From Bog-473 sp963738135 (lineage in GTDB: Bacteria; Actinomycetota; Acidimicrobiia; Acidimicrobiales; RAAP-2), in contig CAVTVK010000004.1 in the NCBI GenBank assembly GCA_963738135.1, positions 62,001 to 126,000 on the forward strand: a DNA stretch of 64,000 bases, in the 5' to 3' direction. The notes under the pieces are model-generated. The model worked only from the letters and a program-made list of their open reading frames with translations. It had not been told where the DNA came from and searched no databases. Numbering within the stretch: position 1 is the stretch's first letter; every line of letters starts with the position of its first letter. This document shows positions 34,243-43,053 of the stretch, in pieces. The position numbers and the translations under genes were made by a program.

Positions 34243-34259
34243 TCTGACGACCCGTCAGA
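34243..34259. promoter_or_regulatory. Inverted repeat operator, copy 2
   Basis: TCTGACG-ACC-CGTCAGA, a perfect 7-bp inverted repeat with a 3-base centre, ending 33 bp before the GTG of the HMG-CoA synthase-like gene. It matches copy 1 (30108-30126) at 15 of 17 positions; only two centre bases differ. It also lies in the divergent promoter of the cyclase operon. Confidence 0.65.
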
Positions 34260-34292
34260 CCTCCTTTCGGCAACCAGTTAGGCTCATCCGCC

Positions 34293-35726
34293 GTGCGAGG
34301 CATCCTCAGTGCAGCGGGATACGTGCCCTATCGGCGGCTGGCCCGGCCGGACATCAAGGACTTCATGGGGAGCGGTGGCGGCAAGGGCACCCGGGCCGTG
34401 GCCTCCCACGACGAGGACACCACCACCCTCGGGGTCGAGGCGGCCCGCCTGGCCCTGCGCTCCGCCCCTGGTCACAGCCCCGAAACGCTCTGGTTCGCCA
34501 CAGCCGTACCCGCCTACCTCGACAAGACCAATGCAACTGCCATTGCGGCCGCATTGCGCCTACCCGGGGACGTCGGCGCCTACGACTTCGGGGGAGCACT
34601 GCGTTCAGGGATGGGCTGCCTAATTGCAGCTCTCCGTGGCGGCGGGACGAACCTGGTGGTCGCCGGGGACCTGCGCGACGGCCTGCCCACGAGCGCCGAC
34701 GAGTCCGCCGGAGGGGACTGCGGGTGCTGCGGTGCTGGTCGGCGAGGGGCCCGACGTGGTCGCCGAGCTGGTGGCCACCGCCTCGGCGACCGACGAATTC
34801 ACCGACCGCTGGCGGACGCCCGGCGACCGCACCTCCAGGCTGTGGGAGGAGCGCTTCGGCGAGAACCGCTACCTGGCGCTGGGTCAAGACGCCCTGGCCA
34901 GAGCCCTGAAGTCGGCCGGGCTGGAGGCCGGCGACGTCGGGTGCCTGGTGGTCACCGGCATGCACGGGCGAGCGGTCTCCGGGCTGCTCAAGAAGTTGGG
35001 ACTCGGCGAGTCGGTCGTCGCCGACGACCTTGCCTCAAGCGTGGGCCAGAGCGGCACGGCCCACCCGCTCCTGGTGCTCGCCGGAGCGCTCGAGTCCCTG
35101 GGCGCTTCGGGCGCGCCCGCGGGAACGGCGGTGGTGGCGCTCCACCTGGCCGACGGCGCCGACGCTGTGGTGCTGCGCACGACCGACGGCACTGGCCGGC
35201 TGGCGCCCGGCACGGCCCGTCGCCGCACAGGTGGCCAACGGCGCCCCGCTCCCCTATTCCAAGTTCCTGGCCTGGCGCGGGCAGCTGCAGCCCGAGCCGC
35301 CCCGACGTCCCGAGCCGGCACGGGTGTCGAGCACCGCCGCCTATCGCAACGAGGAATGGAAGTTCGGCTTCGTCGGCTCGAAGGACCGGAGCTCGGGCGC
35401 CGTGCATCTGCCGCCCTCGCGGATCTCCATGGAGGGCGGCGCGGTGGACGACATGGAGCCGGTCGCCATGGCGGACGCCACCGGCACGGTGGTGACCTCG
35501 ACCATCGACCGCCTGGCCTACTCGCCGAGCCCGCCCATCGTGTTCGCCGTCGTGGACTTCGACGGGGGCGGCCGCTACCCGGTCGAGCTGACCGATGCCG
35601 ATCCCGACGAGATCCGCGCCGGCAGCCGGGTCGAGATGACGTTCCGCCGGCTGTTCAGCGCCGACGGCATTCACGACTACTTCTGGAAGGCGCGCCGTCG
35701 CAGTGCGCACGGGAGGAGAGGCCTGA
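34293..35726 (+). CDS. HMG-CoA synthase-like protein fused to a DUF35 OB domain (frameshifted)
   Basis: 477 residues after frame correction. The N-terminal thiolase-fold/HMGS-like domain begins GILSAAGYVPYRRLARPDI and contains GGGKGTRAVASHDEDTTTLG and AYLDKTNATAIAAALRLPG. At the usual nucleophile position it reads DFGGALRSGM, where archaeal-type HMG-CoA synthases have an A-C-K-A-G segment, so the catalytic Cys appears to be Leu. ASSVGQSGTAHPLLVLAG follows. The C-terminal DUF35 part contains LPYSKFLAWRGQL, RLAYSPSPPIVFAVVDFDGGG and RAGSRVEMTFRRLF. Frame changes occur near 34715, 35215 and about 35695. The stop TGA overlaps the thiolase ATG (TGATG). Probably a partner of that thiolase rather than a true HMG-CoA synthase. 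Confidence 0.68.
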
Positions 35727-36919
35727 TGGGCTCGCACGGCATCCACGACAAGGTCGCCATCGTCGGCATGGGCTGCACGAAGTTCGCCGAGCTGTGGGAC
35801 AAGGGTCTCGACGACCTGATCGTCGACGCCAGCACCGAGGCCTTCGCGTCGGCCGGCGTGACCAAGGACGACGTCGACGCCTACTGGTTCGGCACGGCGC
35901 AGAGCGGCATGAGCGGCATCACGCTGGCCCGGCCGCTGCAGCTGCACAACAAGCCGGTGACTCGGGTCGAGAACTACTGCACCACGGGCTCCGAGGCGCT
36001 GCGCGGAGCGGTGTACGCCGTGGCCTCGGGCGCCTACGACGTGGCCATGGCCGTCGGCGCGGAGAAGGTCAAGGACAGCGGGTATCAGGGGCTCAACGCC
36101 ATGAATCCCCCAGGCGACGGCACGGCGCGCACACTGACGGCGGCGGCGATGTTCTCCATGGTGGCGCCGGCCTACGGGCAGAAGTACGGCGTTGACGAGG
36201 AGACCATGGCGGATGTCCTGGCATCCATTGCGGTGAAGAACCACCACAACGGCGCGCGCAACCCGAGGGCCCAGTTCCGACGCGAGATCACCAAGGAGAC
36301 CGCGCTCGGCTCGCCCCGGTTGGCGGGCACGCTCGGCGTCTTCGACTGTGCCGGCGTGGCCGACGGCGCGGCCGCCGCCATCGTGGTGCGGGCGGAGGAT
36401 GCGCACAAGTACACGGACAAGCCGATCTACATCAAGGCGCTGTCGTTCGTCGCCGGGAGCGGTTCCGGTCTCATCGACCCCGGCTACGACTACACGCACT
36501 TCCCCGAGTGCGAGGCGGCGGCGGCGGACGCCTACGCGCAGGCGGGCATCACCGATCCCCGCCGGCAGCTGGCCATGGCCGAGGTGCACGACTGCTTCAC
36601 GCCGACCGAGCTGGTGCTGATGGAGGACCTCGGCTTCGCGCCGCGGGGCACCGCCTGGAAGGAGGTCCTCGCCGGCACGTTCGACCTCGACGGCGACCTG
36701 CCGATCAACCCCGACGGCGGATTGAAGTCCTTCGGGCACCCGGTCGGCGCCTCGGGCCTGCGCATGTTCTTCGAGTGCTGGCTGCAGATGCGCGGCGAAG
36801 CCCCGGCGGACCGGCAGATCGCCACGACCGACCGCGGCCTGGCCATGACGCACAACCTCGGGGGCTACCCCGGCGAGATGGTGTCGTTCGTCTCGGTGGT
36901 GGGCTCACAGCTGGGCTGA
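35726..36919 (+). CDS. Thiolase-family acetyl-CoA acyltransferase
   Basis: 397-residue thiolase. The ATG at 35726 follows GGGAGGAG and overlaps the upstream stop. Nucleophile Cys in VENYCTTGSEALRGAVYAV; second-half catalytic motifs AEVHDCFTPTELVLMEDLG (HDxF) and NPDGGLKSFGHPVGASGLR (GHP). Both active-site regions are complete, unlike the HMGS-like partner. Cleaves or forms a 3-ketoacyl-CoA; the operon and operator suggest a beta-oxidation-like role on an unusual substrate. Upstream and thiolase frames are continuous in the given sequence, but the strong start site and a one-base slip argue for two proteins. Confidence 0.85.
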   Translation: MGSHGIHDKVAIVGMGCTKFAELWDKGLDDLIVDASTEAFASAGVTKDDVDAYWFGTAQSGMSGITLARPLQLHNKPVTRVENYCTTGSEALRGAVYAVASGAYDVAMAVGAEKVKDSGYQGLNAMNPPGDGTARTLTAAAMFSMVAPAYGQKYGVDEETMADVLASIAVKNHHNGARNPRAQFRREITKETALGSPRLAGTLGVFDCAGVADGAAAAIVVRAEDAHKYTDKPIYIKALSFVAGSGSGLIDPGYDYTHFPECEAAAADAYAQAGITDPRRQLAMAEVHDCFTPTELVLMEDLGFAPRGTAWKEVLAGTFDLDGDLPINPDGGLKSFGHPVGASGLRMFFECWLQMRGEAPADRQIATTDRGLAMTHNLGGYPGEMVSFVSVVGSQLG

Positions 36920-36949
36920 CCAGCCCGGTGGTGCAGCTACTGCACCACC
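36913..36949. terminator. Double hairpin between convergent genes
   Basis: GGGCTG-AC-CAGCCC (36913-36926, containing the thiolase TGA) is immediately followed by GGTGGTGCAG-CTA-CTGCACCACC (36927-36949), a perfect 10-bp stem whose CTA loop is the TAG stop of the opposing gene. Exactly positioned to terminate both converging transcripts. Confidence 0.7.
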
Positions 36950-38160
36950 TTGGCCAGCTCGATGTCCGGGTCGCGCAGCCGGTCGGCGTCGACGGGCTTC
37001 CGCGAGGCGACGATGGCGGCGATGGCGTCGTTCACGTCCCAGGTGTTCACGTTCATGCCGGCGGCCAGGCGGCCGTCCTTCAGCCAGAAGGCGATGAACT
37101 CGCGGCTGGCCGGATCGCCGCGATAGACGACCTGGTCCCACGTCGGGGCGTAGCCCGAGTACTCCATGCCGACGTCGTACTGGTCGGAGAAGAAGTACGG
37201 GACCTTCTCGTACGGCACCTGCTGGCCGAGCATGTTCTTGGCGGCCACCGGTCCCTGGTTGAGCGCCGCCGACCAGTGCTCGAGCCGGATCCGTGTCTGG
37301 AACAGCGGGTGCCAGGCATCGGCCAAGTCCCCGGCGGCGAAGACTCCGGGGACGCTGGTCTGGAGAAACTCGTCGGTGACGACGCCGTTCTCGATGGTGA
37401 GCCCGGCGTCCTCGGCCAGGGAGATCCGAGGGATCACTCCCACGCCCACGACGAACAGGTCGCCGGACACGACGGTGCCGTCGGCGAGCTCGACCTCTTC
37501 GGCGCGTTGGGAGCCCCGGAACTCTTCCACCCCGCTGCCGAAGTGCCACTCGACACCGTGCTCGGCGTGGACATCCCGGTAGAACGCACCGAGCTCGGGC
37601 CCGAGCACGCGCTCCAGGGGCAGCTGTCCGCCTTCGATCACTGCGACGTCCGCGCCGAGCTGCCGGGCCGACGCTGCCACCTCGCAGCCGATCCACCCGC
37701 CACCGATGATGACGACACGGCCGGCGGCCCGTATGGCCGCCTGCAGTTGATCCGAGTCGGCCAGGGTCCGCAGCGTGCGCAGGCCGTCGAGATCGGACCC
37801 GGGCACCGTCAGGCGGCGCGGTTCCGCACCGGTCGTCAGCAGCACCGCGTCGTACGCGAGGTGTTCCCCGGAGGCGAGCACGACCTCCCGTGCGATGGTA
37901 TTGAGCGACTGCACATGGGTCGACATGCGGAGGTCGATGTCGTGCGCCGCGTAGTAGCCCTCGTCGTGGACGAAGACCTTGTCGGTTCCCGCTTTGCCCT
38001 GCAGGTATTCCTTCGAGAGCGGCGGCCGTTCGTACGGGCGAACCGGTTCGTCGCCTAGCAGGATGACCTTTCCCTCGAAGCCCTCGTCGCGCAGCGTCTG
38101 CGCCGCCTTGGCGCCTGCCAGGCTGGCGCCGACGATGATGAATGTGCGTGCGTCAGACAT
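36937..38160 (-). CDS. NAD(P)H:ferredoxin reductase, FAD-dependent (BenC/ThcD/RubB-like)
   Basis: 407-residue flavoprotein passing electrons from NAD(P)H to a ferredoxin for P450s or Rieske oxygenases. FAD-binding TFIIVGASLAGAKAAQTLR at the N-terminus, RPYERPPLSKEYLQGK, LLTTGAEPRRL, the NAD-binding VVIIGGGWIGCEVAASARQ, and SVPGVFAAGDLADAWHP binding FAD again. YFFSDQYDVGMEYSGYAP is characteristic of the family. Complete. A possible partner oxygenase (Rieske, 49393-50415) is in the window but not adjacent. Confidence 0.88.
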   Translation of the reverse strand: MSDARTFIIVGASLAGAKAAQTLRDEGFEGKVILLGDEPVRPYERPPLSKEYLQGKAGTDKVFVHDEGYYAAHDIDLRMSTHVQSLNTIAREVVLASGEHLAYDAVLLTTGAEPRRLTVPGSDLDGLRTLRTLADSDQLQAAIRAAGRVVIIGGGWIGCEVAASARQLGADVAVIEGGQLPLERVLGPELGAFYRDVHAEHGVEWHFGSGVEEFRGSQRAEEVELADGTVVSGDLFVVGVGVIPRISLAEDAGLTIENGVVTDEFLQTSVPGVFAAGDLADAWHPLFQTRIRLEHWSAALNQGPVAAKNMLGQQVPYEKVPYFFSDQYDVGMEYSGYAPTWDQVVYRGDPASREFIAFWLKDGRLAAGMNVNTWDVNDAIAAIVASRKPVDADRLRDPDIELAKVVQ

Positions 38161-38331
38161 GTGGCCTTCTCCCTGCTCTTGATTCGAATCGAACGAACAT
38201 CCTCGATGTCACGCACCTTCTCTCCGAAGGAGAGCGCCGCCTGTGGCTCCCAGCGGGCCCGAGTCTTTAGAACGTATCTGACCCTCGTCGGACGGAGCGC
38301 CTCACCCTTGACCATCCGAGTCGAGTGGGGA
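38161..38331. promoter_or_regulatory. Intergenic region with palindrome and hairpin
   Basis: Upstream of the ferredoxin reductase and downstream of alanine dehydrogenase. GATTCGAATC (38181-38190) is a perfect 10-bp palindrome, and CTCTCC-GAA-GGAGAG (38220-38234) a perfect hairpin. The first could be an operator, the second an ald terminator or leader hairpin. Confidence 0.4.
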
Positions 38332-39454
38332 TCAGCCCAACAAGGTTGCCAATGGAGTGAACCCCAGGCCGTGGGCGTCAGCCACGGGCTGGTAGACGAT
38401 CTTCCCGTCGACCACGTTCACGCCTTCGGCCAGCGCGGGATCGCGCCGCACTGCTTGCTGCCAGCCCTGGTTGGCGATGTTCAGCACGTAGGGCAGCGTG
38501 GCGTTGGCCAGCGCATGGGTCGAGGTGTGCGGCACCGCGCCCGGCATGTTGGCCACGCAGTAGAAGACCGAGCCGTGCACCTCGAAGGTGGGGTGCGAGT
38601 GCGTGGTTGGCCTCGTCGACTCGAAGCAGCCGCCCTGGTCCACCGCGATGTCGACCAGCACCGAGCCGGGTCGCATCTGCTCGACCAGTGCGTCGGAGAC
38701 CAGGCGGGGGGCGCGAGCACCCGACGACGAGCACGGCGCCGATGACGATGTCGGCGTCGAGGCAGACCTCCTCAATGGCGTGCTCGGAGGAGGCGATCGT
38801 CTCGAGCGCGCCGCGGAAGTGGTGGTCGACCTCGCGCAACCGGTCGAGGTTGCGGTCGAGGACGAAGACCTCCGAGTGCATGCCGACGGCGATGGTGGCG
38901 GCGGCGAAGCCGGCCACCCCGGCGCCGATGACGACGACCCGCGCGCAGCGCACACCGGGGACGCCCGACACCAGCACACCGCGCCCGCCGCCCGGCCGCA
39001 TGAGGTGGTGGGCACCCATGAGCGGGGCCATACGGCCCGCCACCTCGCTCATGGGTGCCAGCAGGGGCAGCGTGTTGTCCTCGTGGCGCACGGTCTCGTA
39101 GGCAATGGCGACGTTGCCGGCCGCGACCAGCGCGTCGGTGCACTCGCGTGAGGCGGCCAGGTGCAGGTACGTAAAGAGTGTCTGGTCCTTCCGGGCACCG
39201 AGCAGCGGGAACTCCTCGGCGATCGGCTCCTTCACCTTGCAGACGAGGTCCGCCGACGACCACACGTCCTCGGCGGAGTCGACGATCTTCGCCCCGGTGC
39301 GGACGAAGTCGGCGTCGGGCATGGACGAGCCGTCGCCTGCACCCTTCTGCACGTGGACGGTGTGGCCGGCCGAGGTGAGCTCGCGCACGCCGGCCGGCGT
39401 CAGCGCCACCCGCCACTCGTCGGTCTTCACCTCGCTGGGGACTCCGATGATCAT
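38332..39454 (-). CDS. ald: Alanine dehydrogenase (frameshifted)
   Basis: NAD-dependent enzyme interconverting L-alanine and pyruvate plus ammonia; about 374 residues. N-terminal catalytic domain MIIGVPSEVKTDEWRVALTP, LVCKVKEPIAEEFPLL (catalytic Lys), FTYLHLAASRECTDAL (catalytic His), MSEVAGRMAPLMGAHHL. NAD domain RVVVIGAGVAGFAAATIAVG. After a frame change in the G-run at about 38712: VSDALVEQMRPGSVLVDIAV, FYCVANMPGAVPHTSTHAL. It lies 3 bp after a gamma-aminobutyraldehyde dehydrogenase gene, linking it to polyamine breakdown. Confidence 0.88.
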
Positions 39455-39457
39455 GCG

Positions 39458-40886
39458 CTACTCCTCGATATTGCTCATGACGTGCTTGACCCGGGTGTAG
39501 TCCTCGAACCCGTACATGGACAGGTCCTTGCCGTAGCCGGAGCGCTTGAACCCGCCGTGCGGCATTTCGGCCACCAATGGAATATGCGTGTTGATCCACA
39601 CGCAGCCGAAGTCGAGATCCCGCGCCATGCGCATGGCCCGGCCGTGATCACGCGTCCAGACCGACGAGGCCAGGCCGTACTCCACCCCGTTGGCCCACTG
39701 CAGCGCCTCCGCCTCGTCGCTGAACTCCTGCACGGTGATGACCGGCCCGAACACCTCGGACTGCACGAGCTCGTCGTCCTGCCGCAGCCCGGCCACGACC
39801 GTCGGCGCGAAGCAGTACCCACGCTCGCCCACCTGCGCCCCGCCCGTCGCCACCGACGCGTGGGCCGGCGTGCGCTCGAGGAAGCCGCGGACGCGCTCGA
39901 GTTGGTTCGCGTTGTTGAGAGGCCCGTAGTCGGCATCCTCGTTGTCGGTGCCGCCGACCGTCGTGCCCTCGGCCTGCTCGACCAGCGCCGCCAGCAAGCG
40001 CTTCGTGCACCCGCGGCTCGGCCAGGACGCGGGTGGCGGCCGTGCAGTCCTGCCCGGCGTTGAAGTATCCGGCGCCGGCGATGCCCTCGGCCGCCGCGGC
40101 GGGGTCGGCGTCGTCGAACACGATGACGGGCGCCTTGCCGCCCAGCTCGAGGTGCACCCGCTTGAGCGTGGGCGCTGCCGCCGCGGCGACCTCCATGCCG
40201 GCGCGCACGGAGCCGGTGACCGACACCATGGCGGGCGTCTCGTGCACGACAAGGGCCCGACCGGTGTCGCGATCACCGCAGACGACGTTGAACACGCCGG
40301 GCGGGAGGTGCTCGGCCATGATCTCGGCCATCAGCAGCGAGGTGACGGGGGTCGTGTCCGACGGCTTGAGCACCATGGTGTTCCCCGCGGCGAGGGCCGG
40401 CGCGAACTTCCACACCGCCATCATCATCGGGTAGTTCCAGGGCGTGACGGCGCCGCACACCCCGAGCGGCTCGCGCCGGACGAAGGACGTGTGGCCGGCC
40501 ATGTACTCCGCCGCCGCCAGGCCCTGCAGGTTGCGGGCGGCGCCGGCGAAGAAGCGGATCTGGTCGACCATGGGCGGGATCTCCTCGTCCATGGTGAGCT
40601 GGAAGGGCTTGCCGGTGTTCTCGCACTCGGCCCGGACGAGGTCTTCTGCCCGGGCCTCCAGTGCGTCGGCGATCCGGATGAGGGCCAGGCTCCGCTCGGA
40701 AGGGGTGGTGCGCCGCCACGAGGTGAAGGCGTCCGCCGCCACCCGAAGGGCGTGGTCGATGTCGGCGGCCCCCGAGACGGGAGCCTCGGCGAAGGGCTCG
40801 CCCGTGCTGGGATTGATCAGGGGTGCACTGGGCCCGTCCTCGGCGTCGCGGTAGGCGCCCCCGACGAAGTTCTGCAGCTTGCGCAT
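39458..40886 (-). CDS. Gamma-aminobutyraldehyde dehydrogenase-like aldehyde dehydrogenase (frameshifted)
   Basis: About 476 residues, NAD(P)-dependent oxidation of an aminoaldehyde to the acid. QNFVGGAYRDAEDG, PLINPSTGEPFAEAPV, GVCGAVTPWNYPMMMAVWKF, AAGNTMVLKPSDTTPVTS, VHLELGGKAPVIVFDDAD (catalytic Glu) and FNAGQDCTAATRVL (catalytic Cys). After a frame change near 40012: ERGYCFAPTVVAGLRQDDEL, SEVFGPVITVQEFSDEAEAL, MPHGGFKRSGYGKDLSMYG. The segment EEIPPMVDQIRFFAGAARNL is typical of gamma-aminobutyraldehyde dehydrogenases. Divergent from the Lrp/AsnC regulator, which probably controls it. Confidence 0.85.
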
Positions 40887-40920
40887 GCGGCTCCTTTCCT
40901 TGCCTGGGCCTTGACTACAG

Positions 40921-41021
40921 GATCACAGAAGATCACGCTTCCAACAAGCGTTTCCGCAGGATTGGGACCCTAATGTGACGAATTCTGCTTGACTGGGGTC
41001 CTGAAGATGACACAATTCTGC
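40921..41021. promoter_or_regulatory. Lrp/AsnC-type control region with direct repeats
   Basis: The 181-bp divergent gap contains GATCAC at 40921-40926 and 40931-40936 (10-bp period) and AATTCTGC at 40981-40988 and 41014-41021 (33-bp spacing, about three helical turns). Repeats on one DNA face suit wrapping by an octameric Lrp/AsnC regulator. Confidence 0.45.
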
Positions 41022-41067
41022 AGATCGGGGCTCGCCCCCCGCAGCGACGACCGAAGAGAGGTGTGAC

Positions 41068-41577
41068 ATGCCCGACGCCGAGGAGTCGGCGGAGGCGGGC
41101 CTCCAGAACGATCCGGTGCAGGCGACGAGCGCGCTTCTGGACGCTCCCAACCGGGCCATCATCGAGGCGCTGCAGCGGGACGGGCGCCAGCCCTACGGTG
41201 CCATCGCCGAAGCGGTCGGGCTGTCCGAGGCGGCGGTCCGCCGCCGTGTCCAGCGCCTCCGGGAGTCGGGCATCATGCAGATCGTCGCGGTCACCGACCC
41301 GCTGCAGCTCGGCTTCACCCGCCAGGCCATGGTCGGGATCACCGTCGAGGGCGACTCGCGCAAGGTGGCCGAGAAGCTGTCGGCCATGCAGGAGGTCGAC
41401 TACGTCGTGATGTGCGCCGGCTCGTTCGACATTCTGGTCGAGATCGTCTGCGAGGACGACGAGCGCCTGCTGCACGTCCTCAACGACTCCGTGCGCTCCA
41501 TTCCGGGCGTGCGCGCCACCGAGACCTTCCTGTACCTGAAGTTGGCCAAGCAGACCTATACCTGGGGCACGCGATGA
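41068..41577 (+). CDS. Lrp/AsnC family transcriptional regulator
   Basis: 169 residues. N-terminal winged helix-turn-helix: LDAPNRAIIEALQRDGRQPY, GAIAEAVGLSEAAVRRRVQRL. C-terminal RAM (ligand-binding) domain: MQIVAVTDPLQLGFTRQAMV, EVDYVVMCAGSFDILVEIVC, VRSIPGVRATETFLYLKLAK. It starts at ATG 41068 after GAGAGGTG. It is flanked by a divergent aminobutyraldehyde dehydrogenase/alanine dehydrogenase pair and a downstream aminotransferase and FAD oxidase, so it probably responds to a polyamine or amino acid. Confidence 0.9.
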   Translation: MPDAEESAEAGLQNDPVQATSALLDAPNRAIIEALQRDGRQPYGAIAEAVGLSEAAVRRRVQRLRESGIMQIVAVTDPLQLGFTRQAMVGITVEGDSRKVAEKLSAMQEVDYVVMCAGSFDILVEIVCEDDERLLHVLNDSVRSIPGVRATETFLYLKLAKQTYTWGTR

Positions 41578-41605
41578 GCGACCCCGACCCCAACGCGGAG
41601 GAACA

Positions 41606-43053
41606 ATGAGCACCAGTCCGGAAAATTCGAACCTGAGCGATCAGGCGCGGCGCAATCTGTGGATGCACTTCAGCCGCATGGGCACCTACGAAACCCACGA
41701 GGTGCCGGTGATCGTGCGCGGCGAGGGTGCCTACGTGTGGGACCAGCACGGGAAGACGCTACCTCGACGGTCTGGCCGGCCTGTTCACGTCGCAGCTCGG
41801 CCACGGCCGCATGGAGCTGGCCGAGGCGGGCGCCAAGCAGGCCGGCAGCTCGCCTACTTCCCGCTGTGGACCTACGCCCACCCCCGCGCCATCGAGCTGG
41901 CGGAGCGGGTGGCCAGCTACGCGCCCGGCGACCTCAACCGCGTCTTCTTCACCACCGGCGGCTCCGAGGCGGTGGAGTCGGCCTGGAAGCTGGCACGCCA
42001 GTACTTCCGCATCATGGGGCAGCCGCAGCGGACGAAGGTCATCAGCCGCTCCATCGCCTACCACGGCACCTCCATGGGCGCGCTGTCCATCACAGGCATC
42101 CCGGAACTGCGCACCCCGTTCGAGCCGCTGGTGCCCGGCGCGATCAAGGTGCCCAACACCAACTTCTACCGGGCCGAGATCTTCGCCGACGACGAGGTGG
42201 CGTTCGGGCAGTGGGCCGCCGACGAGATCGAGCGGGCCATTGAGCGCGAGGGCTCCGACACGGTGGCGGCGGTGTTACCTCGAGCCGGTGCAGAACGCAG
42301 GCGGCTGCTTCCCGCCGCCTCCCGGGCTACTTCGAGCGCGTGCGCGAGATCTGCGACCGCCACGGCGTGCTGCTCGTCTCCGACGAGGTCATCTGCGCCT
42401 TCGGCCGCCTCGGCCACTGGTTCGGAGCGATGCGCTACGGCTACCAGCCCGACATCATCACGGTGGCCAAGGGCCTGACCTCGGGCTACGCGCCCCTGGG
42501 AGCGATGATCGCCTCGGACCGCCTCATGGAGCCCTTCCTCGAGCCGGGCGCGTCCTTCCTGCACGGGTTCACGTTCGCCGGCCACCCGGTCAGCTGCGCC
42601 GTGGCGCTGGCCAACCTGGACGTCTTCGAGGGCGAGCAGATCCTGCAGCACGTGCAGTCGACGGAGGCCGTCGTTCCGCAGCGCTCTGGACGGGCTGTTG
42701 GACCTGCCCATCGTGGGCAACGTGCGAGGGCGCCGGCTTCTTCTACGGGATTGAGCTCGTCAAGGACAAGGAGACGCGCCTCTCCTTCGACGACGAGGAG
42801 TCCGAGCGACTGCTGCGCGGCTTCCTGTCGGGCGCACTGTTCGAGGCGGGGCTGATCTGCCGGGCCGACGACCGCGGCGACCCGGTCGTGCAGCTGTCGC
42901 CGCCTCTCATCTGCGGCCAGGAGGAGATCGACTTCATCGCCGCCACGCTGCGCGAAGTGCTGACCGAAGCGGGGCGTCGGGCGGGCCTCGGTCGAACAGT
43001 CGTCGAGGAAGGCGCCCGGGGCGCGAGCGGCATGGGGCTCGGGCAGGGCCTAG
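41606..43053 (+). pseudogene. Class III aminotransferase, putrescine/diamine-pyruvate type, frame broken
   Basis: PLP-dependent omega-aminotransferase of about 465 residues. Pieces in order: LSDQARRNLWMHFSRMG and VWDQHGK; then YLDGLAGLFTSQLGHGR (other frame); LAYFPLWTYAHPRAIELAER; VFFTTGGSEAVESAWKLARQ; YLEPVQNAGGCFPP; GVLLVSDEVICAFGRLGHW (PLP Asp); TVAKGLTSGYAPLGAMIAS (Schiff-base Lys); FTFAGHPVSCAVALANLDV; GAGFFYGIELVKDKETR. At least six one-base frame changes. All catalytic residues are present. The end is uncertain between about 42990 and the TAG at 43051-43053. The context suggests transfer of an amino group from putrescine to pyruvate. Confidence 0.75.

Noticed and set aside
35030..36919. 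A single long protein covering the DUF35 domain and the thiolase
   Set aside because: GGGAGGAG plus ATG at 35726, a TGA overlapping it in the adjacent frame, and a normal thiolase N-terminus point to two genes; the continuous frame results from a one-base slip near 35695.
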